The position numbers and the translations under genes were made by a program. Source: Candidatus Neomicrothrix sp. UBA4542 (GTDB lineage Bacteria; Actinomycetota; Acidimicrobiia; Acidimicrobiales; Poriferisodalaceae). From it: a DNA stretch of 5,232 nt. The stretch lies in NCBI GenBank assembly GCA_002388005.1, contig DGLO01000004.1, forward strand, positions 13,276 through 18,507, given 5' to 3'. A model generated the notes under the pieces. It ran no database searches. It saw only the letters and a program-made list of their open reading frames with translations, and was not told the DNA's origin. Below are positions 1 through 5,232 of the stretch, in pieces; the stretch's first letter is position 1; each line of letters opens with the position of its first letter.

Positions 1-608
1 TTGTTTTGGCTCATCACTCCGTACTCGTCCATGGCCTCGCGACTCACGCCCTTCAACTCAGCGACGTTCTCAGCTGTTTGTCCCATAGCTATGTAGAGGT
101 CGGCGAGCCCCTCGGCCGGAGTCCAATCACCGTGACCTCCCTCGGCTCGCACTTTTGACCGCGCGCCGGGTGCCTTAAAGATTGGATTCGCGGTATCGGG
201 AAGGCTGTCGGCGTTCCCTTTTGCGTAACGAGACACACATTCGACACCTGCCGCGATGAATGCGTCACCTTCACCGGCTTTGATCGCGTGAGCAGCCATG
301 CGAATTGTCTGAAGTGACGAAGAGCAGTATCGATTAACCGTGGTGCCAGGAACGTCACCGAGGCCCGCGAGTACAGCGGTTGCTCGACCGATATTGAATC
401 CCTGTTCGCCTCCAGGAGATCCGGTACCCATGATGAGGTCTTCTATTTCCTCGGGGGGAAGTTCGGGAACCTTCTCCAAAAGCGTGGTGACGATCTGAGC
501 GCTCAGATCGTCAGGCCGGATATCGGTCATAGAGCCTTTAAAGGCTCTACCGATAGGGCTGCGGGCGGTTGCAACGATGACCGGGTCGGTCGAAGCGTCG
601 GTGCTCAT
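1..608 (-). CDS. Thiolase (acetyl-CoA acyltransferase family), N-terminal half, truncated by window edge
   Basis: Thiolases catalyse the reversible thiolytic cleavage of 3-ketoacyl-CoA (last step of beta-oxidation) or the condensation of acetyl-CoA units, in the cytoplasm. Translating the minus strand from the ATG at 608-606 gives 202 uninterrupted codons running off position 1. Seen: an N-terminal strand with IVATARSPIGRAFKG (residues 11-25), GGEQGFNIGR (66-75), the active-site segment NRYCSSSLQ with nucleophile Cys95, GVECVSR (121-127) and MGQTAENVA (175-183), all in the usual thiolase order. The family is about 390-400 residues, so the C-terminal catalytic His and second Cys lie outside the window. 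The start is supported by AAGGGA at 614-619, five bases before the ATG. It is divergent from the membrane-protein gene. Whether it is degradative (FadA-like) or biosynthetic cannot be told from this half. The 5' coding region carries unusually long palindromes, listed separately. Confidence 0.95.
   Translation of the reverse strand, partial: MSTDASTDPVIVATARSPIGRAFKGSMTDIRPDDLSAQIVTTLLEKVPELPPEEIEDLIMGTGSPGGEQGFNIGRATAVLAGLGDVPGTTVNRYCSSSLQTIRMAAHAIKAGEGDAFIAAGVECVSRYAKGNADSLPDTANPIFKAPGARSKVRAEGGHGDWTPAEGLADLYIAMGQTAENVAELKGVSREAMDEYGVMSQN
455..477. repeat. Imperfect inverted repeat inside thiolase gene
   Basis: The arm at 455-464 pairs with 467-477 around a two-base centre (465-466). There is one unpaired base (471) and one G/T mispair (457/475); the core is GTTC-GG-GAAC with AA/TT and G/C extensions. 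It is the weakest of three neighbouring inverted repeats between 455 and 555 and would by itself be unremarkable. Confidence 0.5.
488..513. repeat. Perfect 26-bp palindrome inside thiolase gene
   Basis: The left half TGACGATCTGAGC (488-500) is exactly the reverse complement of the right half GCTCAGATCGTCA (501-513), with no spacer. Symmetry stops at 487/514 (G against G). It lies within thiolase codons 32-41 (DDLSAQIV region), which are ordinary for the family, so the protein reads normally through it. It could act as a DNA dyad bound by a dimeric protein, or as a hairpin in the thiolase mRNA. No function is shown. Confidence 0.95.
521..555. repeat. 32-bp palindrome interrupted by one 3-base insertion, inside thiolase gene
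   Basis: The core AGAGCCTTT (531-539) and AAAGGCTCT (540-548) form a perfect palindrome, which extends to 20 bp at 530-549. An outer arm TATCGGT (521-527) matches ACCGATA (549-555). Removing the three bases CAT (528-530) would leave a perfect 16+16 palindrome with no spacer. In the coding sense the extra three bases are the ATG codon of Met27, just after the conserved GRAFKGS motif. It starts about 53 bases inside the thiolase gene and lies 7 bases from the 26-bp palindrome. Confidence 0.93.
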
Positions 609-613
609 ATGAG

Positions 614-619
614 TCCCTT
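614..619 (-). promoter_or_regulatory. Ribosome binding site of thiolase gene
   Basis: On the minus strand AAGGGA lies five bases before the ATG at 608-606. This supports that start; the only other nearby ATG (622-620) is out of frame and ends after five codons. Confidence 0.7.
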
Positions 620-643
620 CATGCAGGAGTAGCGACTTCGAAA

Positions 644-669
644 CACTACCTCCACTTGGTGGGGTAGTG
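644..669. repeat. Imperfect dyad / possible operator
   Basis: Arms of seven (644-650 and 663-669) and four (652-655 and 659-662) base pairs enclose TTG, with a single unpaired T at 651. There is no T-tract on either strand and genes diverge from here, so a terminator is unlikely. A protein-binding dyad or a 5' leader hairpin of the thiolase transcript is more likely. Confidence 0.5.
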
Positions 670-689
670 CCCACTTGACCTCGTTGCCC

Positions 690-695
690 TAACCT
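690..695 (+). promoter_or_regulatory. Candidate -10 element for a leaderless transcript
   Basis: TAACCT fits the actinobacterial TAnnnT -10 pattern. It ends eight bases before the A of the ATG at 704, about where transcription would start. The ATG at 704 has no Shine-Dalgarno sequence, which fits leaderless translation. No clear -35 is visible at 16-18 bases upstream. Confidence 0.3.
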
Positions 696-703
696 CCACG
701 GAA

Positions 704-2002
704 ATGGCTACCCCCGTCTATGCCCATGGCGTCGGTCCCCCCGGAGAATTACCGATGTCAGTAGCTACGTTGGGGTTGGTGGCCGCGGCGGCGGTACTCA
801 TTTCGTTCGCCGCCCTGGTTTCTGGTTGGCGCGAACCTCGTTTCCCAACAGCGAACTCCGGTCGAGTGCTGGTTAATTTAGGTTCTGGGGTTGGACGGGT
901 CGGTCTGATCCTCGGGCGCAGCCTTGGGTTGATAACTGTTGGGTTAGCTCTCACAGCATGTTTTGTTGTCGCTGACGACACCCTGGTGAATATCGCGCCA
1001 CGGATCGTTTTTGTGACGCTATGGGTGTTCATTCCCATCGGATCGGCGTTCCTAGGTGATCTATGGCGATGGTTGAGTCCGTTCGAGCTTCTTGCCTGTT
1101 TGGGAAAGCGGCGCTGCGATGAGGATTCAGATAATGAGTGGTCGCTGTACCCAGCTGCCGGGTTACTTGCCGGATTCCTCTGGTTGGAACTCGCCTATCA
1201 CCGTCCCGCGGGTCGTACTCCACTAGCGCTAATGCTCATCATTTGGACCGCATGGAGTGGAATAGGGGCCCTCCTAAAGGGGCGCGTATGGCTTCGTTCA
1301 CATGACCCTCTCGCGGTATTTTGTCGACTTGTTGCAGCTATGTCACCAATCCATGTTTCTGGCGGTTCTTTGTACATCCGCCAGCCGTTAGTAGGTTTAG
1401 GTCAGCTTGCCCCCCAGGTGGGCCTGTCAGCGCTTGTGTTGGTGGTGCTCGGGGGCACCTCGTTTGATGGCCTGTCGAGGACCGGTTGGTGGGCCGACAT
1501 CATTGGGAACCGGCAAGGTTGGGACGCAACGGCGTTCAACACCATGGGCTTGCTCTTTTCGATGTCCCTCATAACGGCGCTGTTCCTGGGTTGTGTGAGA
1601 GGGATGCAACGCAAAGATGGCAACGAAAATCCTGATTTTGAAGATGGCTTTGCTTTGTCACTTGTCCCGGTTGCGGTCGGATACGCAATCGCGCACTACG
1701 TAGGCATGGGCGTCTTTGAAGGACAACAGCTGTTGATCCAACTGAGCGATCCGTTAGATAGAGGATGGAACCTATTCGGGACCGCGGACGAGTACGTCAA
1801 CTACCGGCTAGTTGGCCCGACCTTGATTGCTGTCGTTCAGGCGTTGGGTATCGTTGGCGGGCACTTTGCAGGGGTCGTGGTTGGTCATGACAGAGCATTA
1901 GCGACGTTGCGCCGAAAAGATGATCTGAGTAGCCAGGTGCCGCTCGTCCTGCTGCTTGCATCTCTCACCGCGATAGCGTTGATTTTGCTTGTTGAGGCCT
2001 GA
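704..2002 (+). CDS. Ten-segment integral membrane protein with conserved histidines (AHG...LP family)
   Basis: 432 residues, very hydrophobic, with about ten predicted membrane segments near residues 18-42, 71-92, 97-120, 148-166, 172-193, 236-254, 276-298, 313-335, 369-394 and 412-430. From memory it resembles an actinobacterial membrane-protein family with an N-terminal AHG...(D/E)LP motif, a DP...SP loop (201-215), GGTSFDGLSRT.WW (250-263), SDPLDRGWNLFGTAD (348-362) and a GHFAGVVVGHDRA segment (386-398). Members are often labelled fenitrothion hydrolase in databases, a name I would not take as functional evidence. His8, His331, His387 and His395 sit in or near membrane segments and could bind metal or haem; that is inference. 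The start at 704 keeps the AHG motif, and no in-frame start exists between the stop codon at 665 and 704. The ATG at 755 has a good ribosome site but would lose the motif. Biochemical function is unknown. It is convergent with the molybdenum hydroxylase gene. Confidence 0.85.
   Translation: MATPVYAHGVGPPGELPMSVATLGLVAAAAVLISFAALVSGWREPRFPTANSGRVLVNLGSGVGRVGLILGRSLGLITVGLALTACFVVADDTLVNIAPRIVFVTLWVFIPIGSAFLGDLWRWLSPFELLACLGKRRCDEDSDNEWSLYPAAGLLAGFLWLELAYHRPAGRTPLALMLIIWTAWSGIGALLKGRVWLRSHDPLAVFCRLVAAMSPIHVSGGSLYIRQPLVGLGQLAPQVGLSALVLVVLGGTSFDGLSRTGWWADIIGNRQGWDATAFNTMGLLFSMSLITALFLGCVRGMQRKDGNENPDFEDGFALSLVPVAVGYAIAHYVGMGVFEGQQLLIQLSDPLDRGWNLFGTADEYVNYRLVGPTLIAVVQALGIVGGHFAGVVVGHDRALATLRRKDDLSSQVPLVLLLASLTAIALILLVEA
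743..747 (+). promoter_or_regulatory. Internal ribosome-binding-like site before alternative start at 755
   Basis: GGAGA lies seven bases before the in-frame ATG at 755-757 (Met18). Starting there would remove the AHG...ELP segment but keep the first membrane helix. It is either a secondary start or a chance match, and it matters because 704 itself has no such site. Confidence 0.35.
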
Positions 2003-2055
2003 AATAACAGGGCGGAGGCGCGCTTAGATGTCGTGCCGATATTCGCTGTATTCGA

Positions 2056-2071
2056 AGACGCTTAGACGCTT
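2056..2071. repeat. Perfect tandem 8-bp duplication at a stop codon
   Basis: AGACGCTT occurs twice without spacer (2056-2063, 2064-2071). The stop codon of the minus-strand molybdenum hydroxylase gene (TAA, 2064-2062) is formed at the junction. With a single copy the reading frame would continue ten more codons (FEYSEYRHDI) to a TAA at 2026-2024. Confidence 0.85.
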
Positions 2072-4332
2072 TGGAGAGCATTCCAAACTGCTTGAGGGCT
2101 GCAAGGCATGTCGACATGATCGACTCCCAAATGAACGAGAGCGTCACATACAGCGTTGTGCACGGCTGGTGTTGAACCAATAGTGCCCGACTCACCAATT
2201 CCTTTTGCGCCCAACGGATTGCGTGGGCTTGCCGTCTCGGTGTTTGAAACCTCAAAGCTGGGTAACTCTGCAGCTGAAGGCATCAGATAATCCATAAGAC
2301 TCGCTGTTACCGGATTCGCGTCCTCGTCATAGCGCACGTGTTCCCAAAGCGCCTGACCAATGCCCTGAGCGATTCCGCCGTGCTGCTGGCCATTGACCAG
2401 CATGGGGTTGAGGATCGTTCCGCAGTCGTCAACTGCTATATGACGGATTAAGTCAACGTGGCCGGTTTCTCGGTCAATTTCGACTACTGCGACATGAGAG
2501 CCGAAGGGGTATGTGGCGTCGCTACCGTCAAAGTCAAGTTCGTGAGCTAAACCGCCATCAATTTCTTGTTCTGAGGCAGCGGCCGCGAGATCTGCCCAAC
2601 TGACCGATTTTGCAGGGACTCCAGCCACCTGGAGTGCTCCCTCGCCCACCACGATGTCGTCAACGCTCGCTTCTAAGAGGTTTGCTGCGAGTTGCTTACC
2701 TTTGTCGAGAACCACCTTGGAGGCCTCATAGACAGCTGAGCCTGCTGTTTGAAGAGATCGGGAACCGAGCGTTCCTGCTCCTCTTGGAACGGCTTCGGTG
2801 TCGGCATCAACGTGGGTTACCTGATCCATTGGGATGCCTAGCATGTCGTTCACAATCATGGAAAACGCGGTGTCATGGCCCTGGCCGTGTGAACTGGTAC
2901 CCACTCTGATCGTTGCGGAGCCGTCGTCGTTGATTTCGCAACGCCCATATTCGACGTGCAGACCGATGGGAGCGGTGACTTCTACATATGAAGAGAGACC
3001 TATTCCGAGGAGCTTCGGATCGTCTGCTTCTCGACGTCTTGCCTGCTCTGCTCGCAAATCTGAGTATCCCGAAGCCTCTAACACAGCGTCCAGCGCTTGT
3101 TCGTACTCGCCTGAGTCGTAGTTGGACCCAACGAGGGTAGTGAGGGGAAAAGCTTCAGGCTGGATGTAGTTCTTCCTTCGCAGTTCGGCAGGATCCATGC
3201 CGATTGCGTTTGCAGCTTTGTCGAGGATTCTTTCGACCATCTGTGTTGCTTCAGGCCGCCCCGCTCCTCGATACGCCCCGATGAACGTTGTGTTTGTCAC
3301 CACCGTCTGAGCAAAGAAATCTATTGCCGGAATGTCGTAGACCGCTTGGCTCAGTTGCATGGTGAGCATTGGCAGGATGGCCCCGAGAGCGGGATAGGCG
3401 CCAGCGTCCGCGACAACGCGCGCACGCAATCCGACAATTGACCCGTCGTCCTTTACGCCTAACTCGGCGTTCATCACCATGGCTCTGCCTTGGGCCATCG
3501 CAACCATGTTTTCCCCGCGTTGTTCAGTCCACTTCACCGGCCGACCCAAATCTTGGGCAGCTCGTCCACAAATGACGTACTCGACATACAAGGCTGCTTT
3601 TGGGCCGAACCCGCCGCCGACCCATGGGGCTATTACGTGGAGGTTCTCAGGTTCAAGTCCAAAGTTGGGGGCGAGTCCGTCGCGGGTGCCATGTGCAGCT
3701 TGGGTTGAGGCATAGAAGGTCATCGAGTCGCCTTCAGGGATTGCGACGCAGCCGTTTGGTTCCATCGGCACGCCGGCCAACCGTTGAGTGACAATCCGTT
3801 CACTAACGACAGCATCTGCCCCTTCGGTTACGTCTGGTCCGTCATATTCGTTCCCTATTGCGAAACACACGTTGCTTTCGGCCCCGTCCCACAACACATC
3901 TGCCCCATCTGCGAGTGCGGCTTCGATGTCGGCGTTGGCGGGAAGGGGGTCGTAATCGACGATTACTTGTTCGGCAGCATCGACAGCTTGGGAGTGTGAC
4001 TCCGCAACTACAGCGGCGACGATGTCGCCAACAAATCGAACGCGGCCGACAGCAAGCGGCGGACGGTTCATGGACGGATCGATCATCTCGAATCCGTTGA
4101 CTGTCGCCATTTCAAGGTTGTCGGAGGTATAGACCGCCGAGACGCCAGGCATCGCCTCGGCCGCACTCGCGTCGACGCTCTTCAACGCAGCATGAGCCAT
4201 GGTTGAGCGCACAAAAACGATCTGGAGGGCGTCGAGATCAAGATCATCGACGTAGGCGTTAGAACCGGTCAAGAGACCGGGATCTTCTTTCCTCGTAACT
4301 GCATTCCCTAGGATTGAACCCTGTGACGCCAT
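2062..4332 (-). CDS. Molybdopterin-binding large subunit, xanthine dehydrogenase / form II CoxL-like
   Basis: 756 residues, close to the usual 750-810 of the family. It would carry the molybdenum cofactor and active site of a cytoplasmic molybdenum hydroxylase, which oxidises a substrate with water-derived oxygen and passes electrons to 2Fe-2S and FAD subunits. Seen: the N-terminal hammerhead domain opening GNAVTRKEDPGLLTG (about 9-23), MEPNG (190-194), cofactor-loop GGGFG (239-243), AYRGAGRPEA (353-362), GQGHDT (483-488), GTLGSRSLQTAGSA (520-533), DDCGTILNP (635-643) and KGIGESG (710-716) with the expected catalytic Glu714. True CO dehydrogenase has AYRCSFR, whose Cys binds copper; here Gly replaces it, so CO oxidation is not predicted and the substrate is unknown. 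The start at 4332 is chosen over an in-frame GTG at 4398 because AGGGGA precedes it by five bases and the 22 extra residues look non-homologous. No small or medium subunit gene is in the window. Confidence 0.93.
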   Translation of the reverse strand: MASQGSILGNAVTRKEDPGLLTGSNAYVDDLDLDALQIVFVRSTMAHAALKSVDASAAEAMPGVSAVYTSDNLEMATVNGFEMIDPSMNRPPLAVGRVRFVGDIVAAVVAESHSQAVDAAEQVIVDYDPLPANADIEAALADGADVLWDGAESNVCFAIGNEYDGPDVTEGADAVVSERIVTQRLAGVPMEPNGCVAIPEGDSMTFYASTQAAHGTRDGLAPNFGLEPENLHVIAPWVGGGFGPKAALYVEYVICGRAAQDLGRPVKWTEQRGENMVAMAQGRAMVMNAELGVKDDGSIVGLRARVVADAGAYPALGAILPMLTMQLSQAVYDIPAIDFFAQTVVTNTTFIGAYRGAGRPEATQMVERILDKAANAIGMDPAELRRKNYIQPEAFPLTTLVGSNYDSGEYEQALDAVLEASGYSDLRAEQARRREADDPKLLGIGLSSYVEVTAPIGLHVEYGRCEINDDGSATIRVGTSSHGQGHDTAFSMIVNDMLGIPMDQVTHVDADTEAVPRGAGTLGSRSLQTAGSAVYEASKVVLDKGKQLAANLLEASVDDIVVGEGALQVAGVPAKSVSWADLAAAASEQEIDGGLAHELDFDGSDATYPFGSHVAVVEIDRETGHVDLIRHIAVDDCGTILNPMLVNGQQHGGIAQGIGQALWEHVRYDEDANPVTASLMDYLMPSAAELPSFEVSNTETASPRNPLGAKGIGESGTIGSTPAVHNAVCDALVHLGVDHVDMPCSPQAVWNALQSV

Positions 4333-4337
4333 GACTG

Positions 4338-4343
4338 TCCCCT
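4338..4343 (-). promoter_or_regulatory. Ribosome binding site deciding the start of the molybdenum hydroxylase subunit
   Basis: On the minus strand AGGGGA lies five bases before the ATG at 4332-4330. It supports the 756-residue form rather than an extension to the GTG at 4398. Confidence 0.8.
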
Positions 4344-4398
4344 GGTCTGTCGTGCTTGCTTCGGAGCAGAATGAGACTACACCGCGCCACTGCACCAA

Positions 4399-4427
4399 AT
4401 ACCAAAGGTTGCGTGTTTCGGGGTCAA
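4399..4427 (-). promoter_or_regulatory. Weak candidate promoter before the molybdenum hydroxylase subunit
   Basis: On the minus strand TTGACC (4427-4422) is followed after 17 bases by TGGTAT (4404-4399). The -35 is close to consensus; the -10 matches at only about half its positions. The 138-base gap between the hydrolase and hydroxylase genes is long enough for an independent promoter, but read-through from the hydrolase is equally possible. Confidence 0.25.
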
Positions 4428-4470
4428 GCTCCTTCTCAAAAGTCTTGGAAACCTTCAGTCTGGGACAGAC

Positions 4471-5214
4471 CTATTCCTGACCGTCGAGCCAAGCGCTGAG
4501 TAGTTCAGCGGCCCGAGTTGGGTCTTCACACATCCACCAGTGCCCCAAGCCATCAAGAACTGTGACTTCGGCTCCTGCTCGTTCTGCTGCCTGCCGATGC
4601 AACATTTCGCCGCCCGTGTATGTGTCTTCTGAAGCAATGATGCACAGGCCGGGACGTGCGGCGGCGTTGTGTAACGCTTCACCGAGGTTTCCAACCACCG
4701 GTTGGGAGATACTGCGATACACACCAAGAATGGCTTGCCCCATGTCGTCATTTACCCAAGGCGCAACTTCGGTAGCTACAGATTCACCCATACCTAATTG
4801 AGCAAAGATTGCTCTTCGATCCGACTCGGATAAATCAATCAGGGCGCTAACTGCTGCCTCTCCGTCTGGCCCCTGCCAGCTTTGAGCAGCGTCGTGCCAG
4901 ACATATTCGTGGTTAAAGATCCCGATGATGTCGGTGCACCATGAACGAATCAGGTCAGGTCGGGTCATGGCGAGGCGAACGACGAGGACGCCTCCCCAAT
5001 CGTGACCAACTAAATCGATTGGTCCGTCAAGTTTCTCGAGCTCCTGCGCAAGCCAATGCAGATATCCGTCACTCGTGACATCGAAGTTTTTGGGGAGAGG
5101 TGCACCAAATCCGGGAGGGGACAAAGTGATGACGTCATCTCGCGCCAGTTCGATGCGCAACAGATCCCAGATAGCGTCTGTCTCGGGGTTGCCGTGGATA
5201 AGAACGACTGTCAT
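4471..5214 (-). CDS. Alpha/beta-fold hydrolase with Asp nucleophile motif (epoxide hydrolase / dehalogenase-like)
   Basis: 247 residues from the ATG at 5214. Seen (numbering from this ATG): strand then HGNPET (7-12), the oxyanion-type HG motif; SPPGFGAP (32-39); nucleophile elbow GHDWGG (70-75) with Asp72; a cap-like helical region including RSWCTDIIGIFNHEYVWHDAAQ (about 90-111); and GLGHWW (222-227) with the expected catalytic His225. The likely acid is in ASEDTY (194-199). An Asp nucleophile in GHDWGG is typical of epoxide hydrolases and haloalkane or haloacetate dehalogenases, though many relatives are uncharacterised, so the reaction is left open. A GTG six bases upstream is in frame but overlaps the ribosome site AAGGAG, so the ATG is preferred. 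Same strand as, and 138 bases upstream of, the molybdenum hydroxylase gene. Cytoplasmic; no signal peptide is seen. Confidence 0.92.
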   Translation of the reverse strand: MTVVLIHGNPETDAIWDLLRIELARDDVITLSPPGFGAPLPKNFDVTSDGYLHWLAQELEKLDGPIDLVGHDWGGVLVVRLAMTRPDLIRSWCTDIIGIFNHEYVWHDAAQSWQGPDGEAAVSALIDLSESDRRAIFAQLGMGESVATEVAPWVNDDMGQAILGVYRSISQPVVGNLGEALHNAAARPGLCIIASEDTYTGGEMLHRQAAERAGAEVTVLDGLGHWWMCEDPTRAAELLSAWLDGQE

Positions 5215-5219
5215 GCGCA

Positions 5220-5225
5220 CTCCTT
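5220..5225 (-). promoter_or_regulatory. Ribosome binding site of the alpha/beta hydrolase
   Basis: On the minus strand AAGGAG lies five bases before the ATG at 5214-5212. Its last G is also the first base of the in-frame GTG (5220-5218), so that GTG cannot be served by this site. Confidence 0.8.
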
Positions 5226-5232
5226 GAGACTT

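Larger units (their letters stand above)
609..703. promoter_or_regulatory. Divergent intergenic region between thiolase and membrane-protein genes
   Basis: These 95 bases must hold the promoters of both divergent genes. Seen: an imperfect dyad at 644-669 (CACTACC against GGTAGTG, then CCAC against GTGG, three-base centre TTG, one unpaired T at 651); ACCTCCAC at 648-655 and again at 692-699; CCACTTG at 652-658 and again at 671-677. A TAnnnT-type -10 for the thiolase (TAGTGT, minus strand, 648-643) would overlap the dyad, which is a plausible place for a repressor, but no good -35 accompanies it. The regulator is not in the window. Confidence 0.45.

Noticed and set aside
89..358. 89-residue minus-strand open frame
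   Set aside because: Lies in a different frame inside the thiolase gene, which has clear motifs; low-complexity Arg/Pro-rich composition and no ribosome site.
605..622. Five-codon upstream frame (MKGLI) whose stop overlaps the thiolase start
   Set aside because: No ribosome site before its ATG, and such a short frame is expected by chance; translational coupling cannot be supported.
2017..2037. Possible terminator hairpin (GGCGCG...CGTGCC) in the convergent gap
   Set aside because: Six pairs including a G-U, nine-base loop and no following T-tract on either strand; too weak to call.
1965..2255. 96-residue minus-strand open frame across the convergent junction
   Set aside because: Out-of-frame shadow of the molybdenum hydroxylase 3' end and antisense to the membrane-protein end; no recognisable features.
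3952..3966. 15-base palindrome GTAATCG-A-CGATTAC in the molybdenum hydroxylase gene
   Set aside because: Seven-base arms with one central base are roughly expected once in a window of this size.
3784..3999. Plus-strand frame with a CPICECG-like cysteine cluster
   Set aside because: Antisense to a well-supported part of the molybdenum hydroxylase gene; the cysteines come from reverse-complemented common codons.
4265..4280. CCGGTC-AAGA-GACCGG hairpin in the molybdenum hydroxylase 5' coding region
   Set aside because: Six-base arms over the codons of the conserved DPGLLTG segment; likely a by-product of codon use.
4333..4398. N-terminal extension of the molybdenum hydroxylase to a GTG at 4398
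   Set aside because: The extra 22 residues do not resemble the family N-terminus, and a proper ribosome site precedes the ATG at 4332.
4458..4470. Small hairpin GTCTG-TCC-CAGAC just after the hydrolase stop
   Set aside because: Only five base pairs and no T-tract; expected by chance in this length of sequence.

Overview
The window looks like a chromosomal segment of a moderate-GC actinobacterium. This is an inference from protein style: the large-subunit molybdenum hydroxylase, the AHG...LP multi-membrane protein and the GHDWGG hydrolase all read like actinobacterial, possibly acidimicrobial, versions. No rRNA, tRNA, integrase, transposase or CRISPR array is visible, and the taxonomy cannot be fixed from the sequence alone.

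Layout: (1) positions 1-608, minus strand, the N-terminal half of a thiolase (acetyl-CoA acyltransferase type), cut by the left edge. (2) 609-703, a divergent intergenic region with an imperfect dyad and short direct repeats. (3) 704-2002, plus strand, a ten-segment integral membrane protein with conserved histidines, probably read from a leaderless transcript. (4) 2003-2061, a short convergent gap. (5) 2062-4332, minus strand, a complete molybdopterin-binding large subunit of the xanthine dehydrogenase/CO dehydrogenase family with the form II motif AYRGAGR. (6) 4333-4470, a spacer with a weak promoter candidate. (7) 4471-5214, minus strand, a complete alpha/beta hydrolase with an Asp nucleophile motif. 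No gene-free stretch exceeds 300 bases.

The hydrolase and the molybdenum hydroxylase subunit share a strand and may be co-transcribed. The FAD and 2Fe-2S partner subunits that this kind of large subunit normally needs are not in the window. Thiolase, hydrolase and hydroxylase together fit a catabolic neighbourhood for organic acids, esters or (hetero)cyclic compounds, but no substrate can be named.

Nothing here amounts to a convincing new multi-gene system. The most striking non-coding-type signal is in the 5' part of the thiolase gene: a perfect 26-bp palindrome at 488-513, then a 32-bp palindrome interrupted by one 3-base insertion at 521-555, with a weaker inverted repeat at 455-477. This much symmetry in 100 bp is hard to explain by chance or by the protein sequence alone.
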